Shown piece after piece: positions 16,820-23,704 of a stretch of 48,480 nt of DNA. Origin of the DNA: GCA-2708415 sp964351905 (GTDB lineage Bacteria > Pseudomonadota > Alphaproteobacteria > Micavibrionales > Micavibrionaceae); NCBI GenBank assembly GCA_964351905.1, contig CAYGPG010000013.1:1-48480 (forward strand), given 5' to 3'. Positions within the stretch are counted from its first letter, which is position 1, and every line of letters starts with the position of its first letter. The notes under the pieces are model-generated. The model searched no databases, had not been told where the DNA came from, and saw nothing but the letters and a program-made list of their open reading frames with translations. A program made the translations under genes and the position numbers.

Positions 16820-16872
16820 CTTTAAAATATCTATCTTTTGAAATTTGTATTCGACCGCTATGATGGCTTGTT

Positions 16873-18984
16873 TTGCAGAAAATTCAAGAGCTTATCATTG
16901 AAGAAGTGGCAGCGCAGAAATCTAGATTGATTTTGTGGGCGCCGGTCTGTTTTACAATCGGTATTGCGCTTTATTTTGGTTTGAAGTCAGAACCATCATT
17001 TATGCTACCAAGTAGTGTTTTTGTGCTTACGGCCACATCAAGTTTTATACTATGGAAATTTAAGTTTGAAGGGTTTTATTTAAAACTTCTGCTCTTGGTT
17101 TTAATGGCATTGTCCATCATTGGTGCAGGATTTTTGGTGGCACAGATCAAATCGCATTCGGTCTATACGCCCATGCTTTTGAAAAAGATGAATTATGCTG
17201 ATATCATCGGCGATATTGAAAGTATTGAACCTTTAGATGATAATCAAGGCAGCCGCGTTGTTTTGAGCAATTTAAAAATTGAAGAACTTACCCCCAAACA
17301 AACACCACGCAAGGTAAGAATAAAGATTCGCCAAGATGATAATTTGAGGGCAGGACAACGTATTAAAATATTAGCAGGTTTAAATCCTGCCTCTGGTCCC
17401 GTAGCGCCCAATGCATTTGATTTTCAGCGTATGGCATATTTCCAAGGTATTGGTGCAGTCGGTTTTAGTTACCGTGAGCCTGAAATTATTGAAGACGTTG
17501 CTCAACGACAATTTGGCTTTAAAGCCTTGAGACAAGGATTGTCAGGGCGTATTGAAGCGCAAACATCTGAACCACAACGCTCCATTATCACCGCCCTCAT
17601 GACAGGGCAACGTGGACAAATCGTTGATGAAAATTGGCAAGCGTTACGTGATTCTGGTTTAGCGCATTTACTTGCTATATCTGGGCTTCATGTGGGGATG
17701 GTGGCCGGTGTTGTATTCTTTTTTAGTCGTTTGCTGATGGCGTGTTCCGTGCGTTTGGCGCTTCATCACCCCATTAAAAAATATGCTGCGGTTTTTGCGT
17801 TATTGGCGGCGCTGTTCTATACGGTGCTTGTGGGGGCAACAATCCCAACGCAGCGCGCCTTATTGATGACGGGGCTGATTATGGTGGCGATCATGATGGA
17901 TCGCTCGCCCTTTTCATTGCGGCTTGTCGCATTTGCCGCATTGGTGGTTTTGATCTTCTCACCACAAAGCCTAACAAGTGTAAGCTTTCAAATGTCGTTT
18001 TCGGCGGTTGTTGCATTGATTTGTTTTTACGAATGGTTGCGACCTGTTTGGATGAGCCTTCATCGTCAATCTGGCTTTGTGAAAAAAGCAGTTCTTTATT
18101 TTGTTGGGGTATCGCTAACCACAATCATTGCGGGATTTGCCACGGGTTTGTTTGCGTTATTCCATTTTCAAAACTTTGCCGTTTACGGCGTTTTGGCGAA
18201 TATGGTCGCCGTGCCGCTTATGGCGTTTATCGTTATGCCCTTAATCGTGCTTAGTTATTTGCTCATGCCGTTTGGTATTGAAGGTCTGATCATGCCGCTC
18301 ATTGAATGGGCTGTGGGTTGGATATTGGCAACGGCGCATTATGTGGGTGGTCTGGATGGAGCGGTGTGGCGCGTACCAGTATGGCCGCATTGGATATTTA
18401 TTGCGCTCGTATTTTGCCTTTGGACAATGATGGTGTGGAAGGGGCGATTAAAAGTCTTTTTGCTCCCCGTAATCTTTTTACTCGCTAGCTTAATTACCAT
18501 TTATAAACAGCCTGATATCCAAATTTCTTCAAGTTCAGATTTGTATGGTGTGCGTGATCAAAACGGTTCAATTTGGGTCAGTACAGCGCGAACAGAACGC
18601 TATACAGCAGAAAATTGGTATCGCCTGAATGGTGATCAAACCAAAGATCGTAAGACTTGGCCAAAGGAGGGTAGCACAGATGAATTTCCTCTCACTTGCG
18701 ACTCTTATGGATGTCGCGGCGAAATGAATAATAAAAAAGTTTCCATCACCTTTACTAAGAAAGCTTGGCAAGAAGACTGCGACTGGGCGGATTTAGTTAT
18801 TGCAGACAGACCCATTCCATACAAGGCATGTGATGCGCCATACATAATCGATTTTTTCGATACATGGCGAAACGGTGCGCATGCTGTTTGGCTAACCAAA
18901 GGCCAGATTAAAATAAAAACCGCAGAGGGGAGGCGCGGTAAACGCCTCTGGACACAGACGTCAGCGAATTCAAAAGATAAGTAA
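16873..18984 (+). CDS. comEC: ComEC/Rec2-family DNA-uptake channel protein lacking a clear metallo-beta-lactamase domain
   Basis: Inner-membrane channel for single-stranded DNA in natural transformation. The only upstream start in this frame is TTG 16873, because a TGA lies at 16861. Residues ~20-90 are hydrophobic, ~105-215 form the soluble OB-type N-terminal domain (KVRIKIRQDDNLRAGQRI, NPASGPVAPNAFDFQRM), and ~240-530 is the competence membrane domain with LLAISGLHVGMVAG. The remaining ~150 residues are short, Trp/Asp-rich and lack the HxHxDH motif of the C-terminal metallo-beta-lactamase domain of full-length ComEC; degenerate tails like this are seen in other alphaproteobacteria. No other competence genes are in the window, so transformation ability is not shown. 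Confidence 0.9.
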   Translation: MQKIQELIIEEVAAQKSRLILWAPVCFTIGIALYFGLKSEPSFMLPSSVFVLTATSSFILWKFKFEGFYLKLLLLVLMALSIIGAGFLVAQIKSHSVYTPMLLKKMNYADIIGDIESIEPLDDNQGSRVVLSNLKIEELTPKQTPRKVRIKIRQDDNLRAGQRIKILAGLNPASGPVAPNAFDFQRMAYFQGIGAVGFSYREPEIIEDVAQRQFGFKALRQGLSGRIEAQTSEPQRSIITALMTGQRGQIVDENWQALRDSGLAHLLAISGLHVGMVAGVVFFFSRLLMACSVRLALHHPIKKYAAVFALLAALFYTVLVGATIPTQRALLMTGLIMVAIMMDRSPFSLRLVAFAALVVLIFSPQSLTSVSFQMSFSAVVALICFYEWLRPVWMSLHRQSGFVKKAVLYFVGVSLTTIIAGFATGLFALFHFQNFAVYGVLANMVAVPLMAFIVMPLIVLSYLLMPFGIEGLIMPLIEWAVGWILATAHYVGGLDGAVWRVPVWPHWIFIALVFCLWTMMVWKGRLKVFLLPVIFLLASLITIYKQPDIQISSSSDLYGVRDQNGSIWVSTARTERYTAENWYRLNGDQTKDRKTWPKEGSTDEFPLTCDSYGCRGEMNNKKVSITFTKKAWQEDCDWADLVIADRPIPYKACDAPYIIDFFDTWRNGAHAVWLTKGQIKIKTAEGRRGKRLWTQTSANSKDK

Positions 18985-19007
18985 TTTGCTCGTGTCTATT
19001 TTCGCAA

Positions 19008-19067
19008 CCCCGTTCTTGAAACGGGGGCACTGCCCATCCTTAACTAGCCCCCGCAATGAATGCGGGG
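19008..19067. terminator. Two GC-rich hairpins between convergent comEC and lexA
   Basis: Hairpin 1: CCCCGTT (19008-19014) with AACGGGG (19020-19026). Hairpin 2: CCCCGCA (19049-19055) with TGCGGGG (19061-19067). They lie between convergent genes and probably stop transcription in both directions. No long T tract follows on the + strand, so this may be a palindromic-repeat remnant rather than a classical terminator. Confidence 0.6.
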
Positions 19068-19083
19068 TTACGGGTGGTGGTTT

Positions 19084-19737
19084 CTAATGATAAGTCCGCA
19101 TTAAACTCGCAAGTTTACCCTGAATTTGAACTTGCTCAGGGGAGTAAACCTGATCGCTGTAATCATCATTTTCAGGTACTAAAATTACTTTGCCATTTTC
19201 GCGTTTGAGGCGTTTTAACGTCACTTCTTCACCATCAACGAGTGCGACAACAATGTCCCCATCATTGGCTTGATCTGATTTTTTAATAATTACGGTATCG
19301 CCATCATTGATGCCGGCCTTAATCATGGAATCGCCATCGACTTCCAATGCGTAATGCTCACCAGAGCCCAGCATCATCGGCGGTAATTCAACAAAACCAT
19401 TTTCATCACGGATAGCCTCAATAGGCGAGCCTGCAGAAATTCTGCCATATAAAGGGACAGAATCTAAGGCATTGGCCGCAATGACTTGAGATGTTGAGGC
19501 TGTATTCTCATTTGCGTCATAGCCTTCAGGTAATTTTTTTACTTCCAACGCACGTGCGCGGTTAGGAAGGCGTTCTAAATAGCCACGCTCTACCAAGGCT
19601 GTTATTAAACGGTGAATGCCTGATTTTGATTTAAGTCCTAATTCTTCGCGCATTTCATCGAAAGAGGGGGCAATATCGCCTTCTTGCATACGTTTATGGA
19701 TTAAAATGAGTAAGTCTTTTTGTTTTTGCGTGAGCAT
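19084..19737 (-). CDS. lexA: LexA, SOS repressor
   Basis: Represses DNA-damage genes and self-cleaves when RecA is activated. The 217 residues show the winged-helix DNA-binding domain (MLTQKQKDLLILIHKRM, SFDEMREELGLKSKSGIHRLI), a linker, the Ala-Gly cleavage site in LYGRISAGSP, the catalytic Ser in VDGDSMIKAGI and the catalytic Lys in GEEVTLKRL. Its promoter carries two overlapping GTTC-N7-GTTC boxes (19797-19822), the alphaproteobacterial SOS operator, so it is autoregulated. In many alphaproteobacteria moaC and moeA lie between trpC and lexA; here they are absent. Confidence 0.97.
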   Translation of the reverse strand: MLTQKQKDLLILIHKRMQEGDIAPSFDEMREELGLKSKSGIHRLITALVERGYLERLPNRARALEVKKLPEGYDANENTASTSQVIAANALDSVPLYGRISAGSPIEAIRDENGFVELPPMMLGSGEHYALEVDGDSMIKAGINDGDTVIIKKSDQANDGDIVVALVDGEEVTLKRLKRENGKVILVPENDDYSDQVYSPEQVQIQGKLASLMRTYH

Positions 19738-19796
19738 AATGATTCCCTTCCTCGGAGCCTTAGCTATATCAATGATTTGAGGCGCAATTTCGCCAT

Positions 19797-19822
19797 GTTC
19801 ATCAATAGTTCTACTTTAGTTC
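19797..19822. promoter_or_regulatory. Two overlapping alphaproteobacterial SOS boxes (LexA operators)
   Basis: Three GTTC tetramers at 19797-19800, 19808-19811 and 19819-19822 are each separated by exactly seven bases, giving two overlapping GTTC-N7-GTTC direct repeats (GAAC-N7-GAAC on the lexA strand). This is the LexA-binding consensus of alphaproteobacteria. The array covers the -10 box and most of the spacer of the lexA promoter, as expected for autorepression. Confidence 0.9.
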
Positions 19823-19836
19823 ACGCAATGTGTCAA
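19808..19836 (-). promoter_or_regulatory. lexA promoter
   Basis: On the minus strand a consensus TTGACA (19831-19836) is followed by a 17-base spacer and TAGAAC (19808-19813, four of six consensus bases). The SOS boxes overlap the -10 and spacer. The 5' untranslated region would be about 65 bases. Confidence 0.8.
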
Positions 19837-19844
19837 CTGTTTTT

Positions 19845-19873
19845 AGATCCCGCGATCAGGTCGCGGGGATGAC
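19845..19873. repeat. Half palindromic element downstream of trpC
   Basis: CCCGCGA (19849-19855) pairs with TCGCGGG (19861-19867), followed by the ATGACG end shared by other elements in this window. Only the right-hand end is recognisable. It lies just after trpC (which ends at 19885 on the minus strand) and directly upstream of the lexA -35 box, so it could end trp transcription before lexA. Confidence 0.65.
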
Positions 19874-19884
19874 GAGGGACGGCT

Positions 19885-20664
19885 TTAAAGGAGTTTTTTC
19901 AACGCAGTGCCGATATCATCTTGGCGCATAAGGCTTTCACCAACTAAAAACGCGTTATAACCTGCTTCTTTAAAACGCTCTATTTCTACTTTTGAGCTTA
20001 TACCACTCTCCGCCACTTTTAAGATATCATCAGGCATATAACGCGCCAGTTCTAGCCCAGTATTTAAATCAACATCTAATGTTTTGAGGTTGCGGTTATT
20101 CACACCAACCATCGTGGGGTTGAGGAGCAGGGCACGTTCTAATTCTTCCGCATCATGCACTTCGATGAGAACATCCATACCAAGTTGAATGGAAAGCGCA
20201 TAAAGATCAGTCGCCATCGCATCATCTAAACACGCCATAATAAGCAAAATACAATCCGCGCCGAGCAAGCGTGATTCATAAATTTGATAGGGATCAATCA
20301 TGAAATCTTTTCGCAGCATAGGAATACCCGTGACGTCACGCACGGTGGTAAAATAGTCATCATGCCCTTGAAAATGGGGCTCATCGGTTAAAACAGAGAG
20401 GCACGCCGCGCCGTTATCTTGATAGCTATCAGCTATATTTTGTGGATCAAAGTCGCTTCGAATAACGCCTTTGCTAGGTGAGGCTTTTTTGACTTCACAA
20501 ATAAGAGCAGTGCCTTCCTCGGCAACATCTTCTAATTGCCTTATAAAAGGACGTGTTGGCGGCTGGTCTTTAAGTAAATTCTCAATAGAGGACAAGGGAT
20601 ATTGACGCATTTTAAGGTCAACATGATCTCTTTTATCTCTACAAATTTTATCGAGCACGCTCAC
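19885..20664 (-). CDS. trpC: Indole-3-glycerol phosphate synthase
   Basis: Closes the indole ring from CdRP in tryptophan synthesis. The 259-residue TIM barrel has the family motifs CEVKKASPSKGVIR (catalytic Lys), MLRKDFMIDPYQIYES, ADCILLIMA, VGVNNRNLKTLDVD, VAESGIS and FLVGESLMR. The start is GTG 20664, immediately after the trpD stop, with an AAGGA site inside the trpD end; a second GTG lies two codons on. It is the last gene of the trpG-trpD-trpC unit; trpF, trpB and trpA are not in this window. Confidence 0.97.
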   Translation of the reverse strand: MSVLDKICRDKRDHVDLKMRQYPLSSIENLLKDQPPTRPFIRQLEDVAEEGTALICEVKKASPSKGVIRSDFDPQNIADSYQDNGAACLSVLTDEPHFQGHDDYFTTVRDVTGIPMLRKDFMIDPYQIYESRLLGADCILLIMACLDDAMATDLYALSIQLGMDVLIEVHDAEELERALLLNPTMVGVNNRNLKTLDVDLNTGLELARYMPDDILKVAESGISSKVEIERFKEAGYNAFLVGESLMRQDDIGTALKKLL

Positions 20665-21735
20665 TTACTTTTTTCCTTCGTCGTCATGCGCGCGAGCGCG
20701 AGGACGCGTCTTTCTATTTGTGTATTTAATATAGAACTGTAAGACATTGTAAGCATTACCATTATAGATATTCTCTTCGGCAATTTTTACGCCTTGTTTC
20801 AGGCCTTCGGCTTTACCAGCAATATTGAGCACGGCAGAAGTGTTTGCCAAAACAATATCACGATAAGCCCCTTTTTTGCCTTGAAGAATATCCTTTAAGG
20901 CTTCCGCATTTTCTTTTGCATCCCCGCCTTTTAATTTTTCTGGATCATGCGTAGGAAGTCCAAAATCTTCAGGCTTAATGGTCGTTTCAACAATTTGACC
21001 TTTATGCAGAATAGCAATATCCGTTGGCGCACTAACGCTTATTTCATCAAGGCCGTCTTGCCCATGAACAATCCACGCGGATTTTGTGCCAAGGTTATTA
21101 AGCACCTCAGCCATCGGACGCACCCATTGTTTATCAAACACACCAATCAGTTGATATTTTGTGCCCGCAGGATTGGCGAGGGGACCAAGCAGATTAAAAA
21201 TGGTCCGCTTGCCTGTTTCAGAACCAATTTTTTTACGCACGGGCACAACATGTTTCATCGCCTGATGATGGTTGGGTGCCATGAGAAAGCAGAAATTAGA
21301 TTTAGTCAGTGCCGTTTCTAAACGCCGCGTAGACACATCAAGATTAACACCGAGGGCTTCAAGCACATCTGCCGCACCAGACTTTGAACTCGCCGCGCGG
21401 TTACCGTGTTTCGCCACGGGCACGCCGCAAGCGGCAGAAAGTATAGCCACAGCCGTTGAGATATTATAAGTACCAGAGGCGTCGCCGCCCGTACCGCAAC
21501 AATCAAGCGCATTCTTTGGCGCCTCAATCGTGCTAGCCATGTCACGCATAATTTTAGCCGCGCCTGTAATTTCTTCTACTGTTTCGCCACGTTCCGACAA
21601 TTGGATCAAAAATGATTCCATATCCGTTTCATTGACATTTCCTTGCATGATCTCACGCATAACATCTTCCATCTCTTTTTGAGATAAAACAGAGCCTTGG
21701 CTAACTTTATTTAAGTGATCTTGGAATGAAGTCAT
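20665..21735 (-). CDS. trpD: Anthranilate phosphoribosyltransferase
   Basis: Joins anthranilate to PRPP. The 356 residues carry the glycine-rich PRPP site CGTGGDASGTYNIST, the KHGNRAASSKSGAADVLEALG block and NLLGPLANPAG. The usual C-terminus ends soon after AEENIYNG; here about 16 basic, Arg-rich residues follow (TRPRARAHDD is the core). That tail is encoded by a GC-rich palindrome with a CGTCAT end (20682-20687), so it may come from the palindromic element family. The start is eight bases from trpG. Confidence 0.96.
   Translation of the reverse strand: MTSFQDHLNKVSQGSVLSQKEMEDVMREIMQGNVNETDMESFLIQLSERGETVEEITGAAKIMRDMASTIEAPKNALDCCGTGGDASGTYNISTAVAILSAACGVPVAKHGNRAASSKSGAADVLEALGVNLDVSTRRLETALTKSNFCFLMAPNHHQAMKHVVPVRKKIGSETGKRTIFNLLGPLANPAGTKYQLIGVFDKQWVRPMAEVLNNLGTKSAWIVHGQDGLDEISVSAPTDIAILHKGQIVETTIKPEDFGLPTHDPEKLKGGDAKENAEALKDILQGKKGAYRDIVLANTSAVLNIAGKAEGLKQGVKIAEENIYNGNAYNVLQFYIKYTNRKTRPRARAHDDEGKK
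20682..20712. repeat. Possible palindromic-element fragment forming the trpD 3' end
   Basis: On the + strand a CGTCAT end (20682-20687) is followed by an alternating GCGCGCGAGCGCG palindrome and GGACGCG. It encodes the unusual Arg-rich C-terminal tail of TrpD. The terminal CGTCAT matches the elements listed elsewhere, but only one end is clear, so this assignment is tentative. Confidence 0.4.
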
Positions 21736-21742
21736 TTGAATT

Positions 21743-22309
21743 TTAGATGAGGTTTAAAAAGTTTTGGAGCATCTCATGCCCATGTTGTGTGGCAATACTC
21801 TCAGGATGAAATTGAACGCCATGAATTGGCTTTTCCTTGTGCTGAACACCCATAATAACGCCATCATCGGTTTTGGCAGTTACGTTCAGGCAATCAGGCA
21901 TGCTCGTAGGATCAATGGTGAGCGAATGATAACGCGTGGCTTCAAACGGATTTGGCAAGCCTTTGAACACGCCTGTCCCGTCATGATGCATCATCGAAGT
22001 TTTTCCGTGCATGGGCGCAACACGTACAATTTCGCCGCCAAAAACTTGGCCAATGGCTTGATGGCCAAGGCAAACCCCAAAGAGCGGCATGTCTTGTTTT
22101 GCTGCACGCTTAATAACATTAAGGCAAATACCCGCATGGTCTGGATCGCTCGGCCCGGGGGAGATAACAATACATTTTGGCTTTAGATCAAAAACCTCAT
22201 CCACGCTGATTTGGTCGTTACGATGCACAATCGTTTCTGTGCCCAAATCGCCAAAATATTGAACGAGGTTATAAGTAAAACTGTCATAGTTATCGATTAA
22301 AATAATCAT
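21743..22309 (-). CDS. trpG: Anthranilate synthase glutamine amidotransferase subunit
   Basis: Supplies ammonia from glutamine to TrpE. The 188-residue class I amidotransferase has IDNYDSFTYNLVQYF at the N-terminus, the nucleophile Cys in LFGVCLGHQAIG, and the His-Glu pair in VQFHPESIAT. It heads trpG-trpD-trpC; its partner trpE lies separately at 23705-25207 with the deacetylase gene between. The divergent deacetylase start leaves about 57 bases for promoters of both. Confidence 0.97.
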   Translation of the reverse strand: MIILIDNYDSFTYNLVQYFGDLGTETIVHRNDQISVDEVFDLKPKCIVISPGPSDPDHAGICLNVIKRAAKQDMPLFGVCLGHQAIGQVFGGEIVRVAPMHGKTSMMHHDGTGVFKGLPNPFEATRYHSLTIDPTSMPDCLNVTAKTDDGVIMGVQHKEKPIHGVQFHPESIATQHGHEMLQNFLNLI

Positions 22310-22366
22310 GGCACAGTTATGCCGATTGTCTGGACGAAAAGCAAGGTCATTGCTAGTCTATCACTC

Positions 22367-23605
22367 ATGAAACCTGCCGATTCTAAAAAGAAAAACCCGC
22401 ATAAACCTCAAAGGGATTTTAAATCTTATTTGTTGTTTGTGATGTCAGCGATCTTGCTGATTTTTGTGATGGATGAAGTCTTATGGGATGGTGAGCGGCC
22501 TTATATCACCAAGATGAAGGCTGAATATTATGCCGAAAAAGCGGTAAAAGAACGTGCGGAAAAAGAAGCGTTTGAATCTTTATTGCCACCTAAAGTTGTA
22601 TATCCCGAAACGGGAGAACCTTATTTTGAAGCACTCCCCCCTTTATCCCCCCGCTTGCGGGGGGAAGGGAATGGCGAAGACATTCTAAGAGGGGAGGAAG
22701 ATGTTCCTGAATCTACCATTCCGACAGAAGTACAAGAGCCAGCTTTAATGCCTTCCCCGCAAAAGCGCGGATCTGATGTGTCGTCTGATAAAGATTCCCA
22801 CTTTCGCGGGAAAAGCACTGAGGGTAAACCCAAAATCGCCATTGTTATTGATGATGTGGGGATGAACTTAACGCAAAGTCGGGCGGCAATTGCGCTTGAT
22901 CCCAATATCACAATCGCGTTTTTGCCTTATGCCGAAAAAGTAAAAGAAATGGCTGCCAATGCCATGTCACGCGGCAACGAAATCATTATCCATACCCCGA
23001 TGGAGCCGATGAATGGCGATATTAATTTAGGTTCGATGGCGCTTCGAATGGGGATGAACGCCAGTGATTTTAACGATGAATTTTTAAAAATCTCTAACAG
23101 CTTTGATGGCTATGTCGGCGTGAACAACCATATGGGAAGCCGCCTAACACAAGATAAACAAGCCATGGGGCAATTGATGCGCTTACTTAAGGCGCAAAAT
23201 TTATATTTTTTGGACTCCCGTACAATTAACACCTCAGTCGCGGCAGAAACCGCAGCCTTCTACGGTGTGCCATACGCCATCCGTGATGTGTTTTTAGATC
23301 ACGAAGATACGCCCGAATTTGTTACAAAGGCTTTGGCGCAGACTGAGCGCACCGCCCGTCGTACGGGCTCCGCCATCGCCATCGGTCATCCAAAACAAAA
23401 CACCATGCAGGCTTTGCAACAATGGATTCCCACCTTAAAGAAAAAAGGATTTGAGCTTGTCCCCTTAAGCGAACTTATTCAAAAACCACTGCCCATTACA
23501 CAGACAGTAAAAGTCGAAAAAGTAATTGAAGAAAAACCGAAAATTGAGATTACAAGAGCAGTTCCTAAAGCCCAAAAAGCCCTAAACTTCAACCTTCCTG
23601 AATAA
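22367..23605 (+). CDS. Divergent polysaccharide deacetylase family protein (COG2861/YibQ-like) with two palindromic-element inserts
   Basis: A predicted membrane-anchored periplasmic protein with a NodB-like fold; the biochemical role is not established. I prefer ATG 22367 (MKPADSKKK) over ATG 22319, because the latter would start ten bases from divergent trpG. One membrane helix (SYLLFVMSAILLIFVM) is followed by a charged stretch. Residues ~89-153 are a low-complexity Pro/Arg/Gly/Ser segment encoded by two palindromic elements. The catalytic-type domain starts KIAIVIDDVGMNL and includes ITIAFLPYAE, EIIIHTPMEPM, NNHMGSRLTQD and FLDSRT. The inserts lie in the linker, so the domain should still fold. 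A Lys/Glu/Val-rich tail ends the protein. Confidence 0.88.
   Translation: MKPADSKKKNPHKPQRDFKSYLLFVMSAILLIFVMDEVLWDGERPYITKMKAEYYAEKAVKERAEKEAFESLLPPKVVYPETGEPYFEALPPLSPRLRGEGNGEDILRGEEDVPESTIPTEVQEPALMPSPQKRGSDVSSDKDSHFRGKSTEGKPKIAIVIDDVGMNLTQSRAAIALDPNITIAFLPYAEKVKEMAANAMSRGNEIIIHTPMEPMNGDINLGSMALRMGMNASDFNDEFLKISNSFDGYVGVNNHMGSRLTQDKQAMGQLMRLLKAQNLYFLDSRTINTSVAAETAAFYGVPYAIRDVFLDHEDTPEFVTKALAQTERTARRTGSAIAIGHPKQNTMQALQQWIPTLKKKGFELVPLSELIQKPLPITQTVKVEKVIEEKPKIEITRAVPKAQKALNFNLPE
22633..22704. repeat. In-frame palindromic element 1 in the deacetylase gene
   Basis: A hairpin of CCCCCC (22647-22652) and GGGGGG (22659-22664) around a GC-TT-GC loop, flanked by CTCCCCCCTTTAT on the left and an A/G-rich right side ending GGGGAGGAAG. 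It resembles the CCTCCCCCTCTAAC start of the insert in pdhB. It is translated as part of the linker of the protein. Confidence 0.7.
22751..22825. repeat. In-frame palindromic element 2 in the deacetylase gene
   Basis: Begins CCTTCCCCGCAAAAGCGCGG and ends with GATTCCCACTTTCGCGGG followed by AAAAGCACTGAGG, two hairpins in tandem. The same architecture and nearly the same ends occur inside tpiA (28534-28602). The right half is read in the same frame in both genes (D-S-x-x-R-G-K-S-T), the left half in a different frame. Confidence 0.8.
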
Positions 23606-23614
23606 CTTCTTATT

Positions 23615-23697
23615 CGTCATTGCGAGCGTAGCGAAGCAATCCAGTGCTTTATGATAAATTTTTGGATTGCTGCGTCACTTTGTTCCTCGCAATGACA
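23615..23697. repeat. GTCAT...ATGAC palindromic element between convergent genes
   Basis: An 83-base element with ends CGTCAT (23615-23620) and ATGACA (23692-23697). The left arm TTGCGAGCG...GCAATCCA pairs with the right arm TGGATTGC...CTCGCAA. It fills the gap between the convergent deacetylase gene and trpE and could be a bidirectional terminator. The sequence class is one commonly seen in bacterial genomes. Confidence 0.85.
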
Positions 23698-23704
23698 GAA
23701 AGAA

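Noticed and set aside
18930..18956. GAGGCG/CGCCTC hairpin at the end of comEC as another in-frame repeat
   Set aside because: Short stem, no shared ends with the element family; probably chance in coding sequence.
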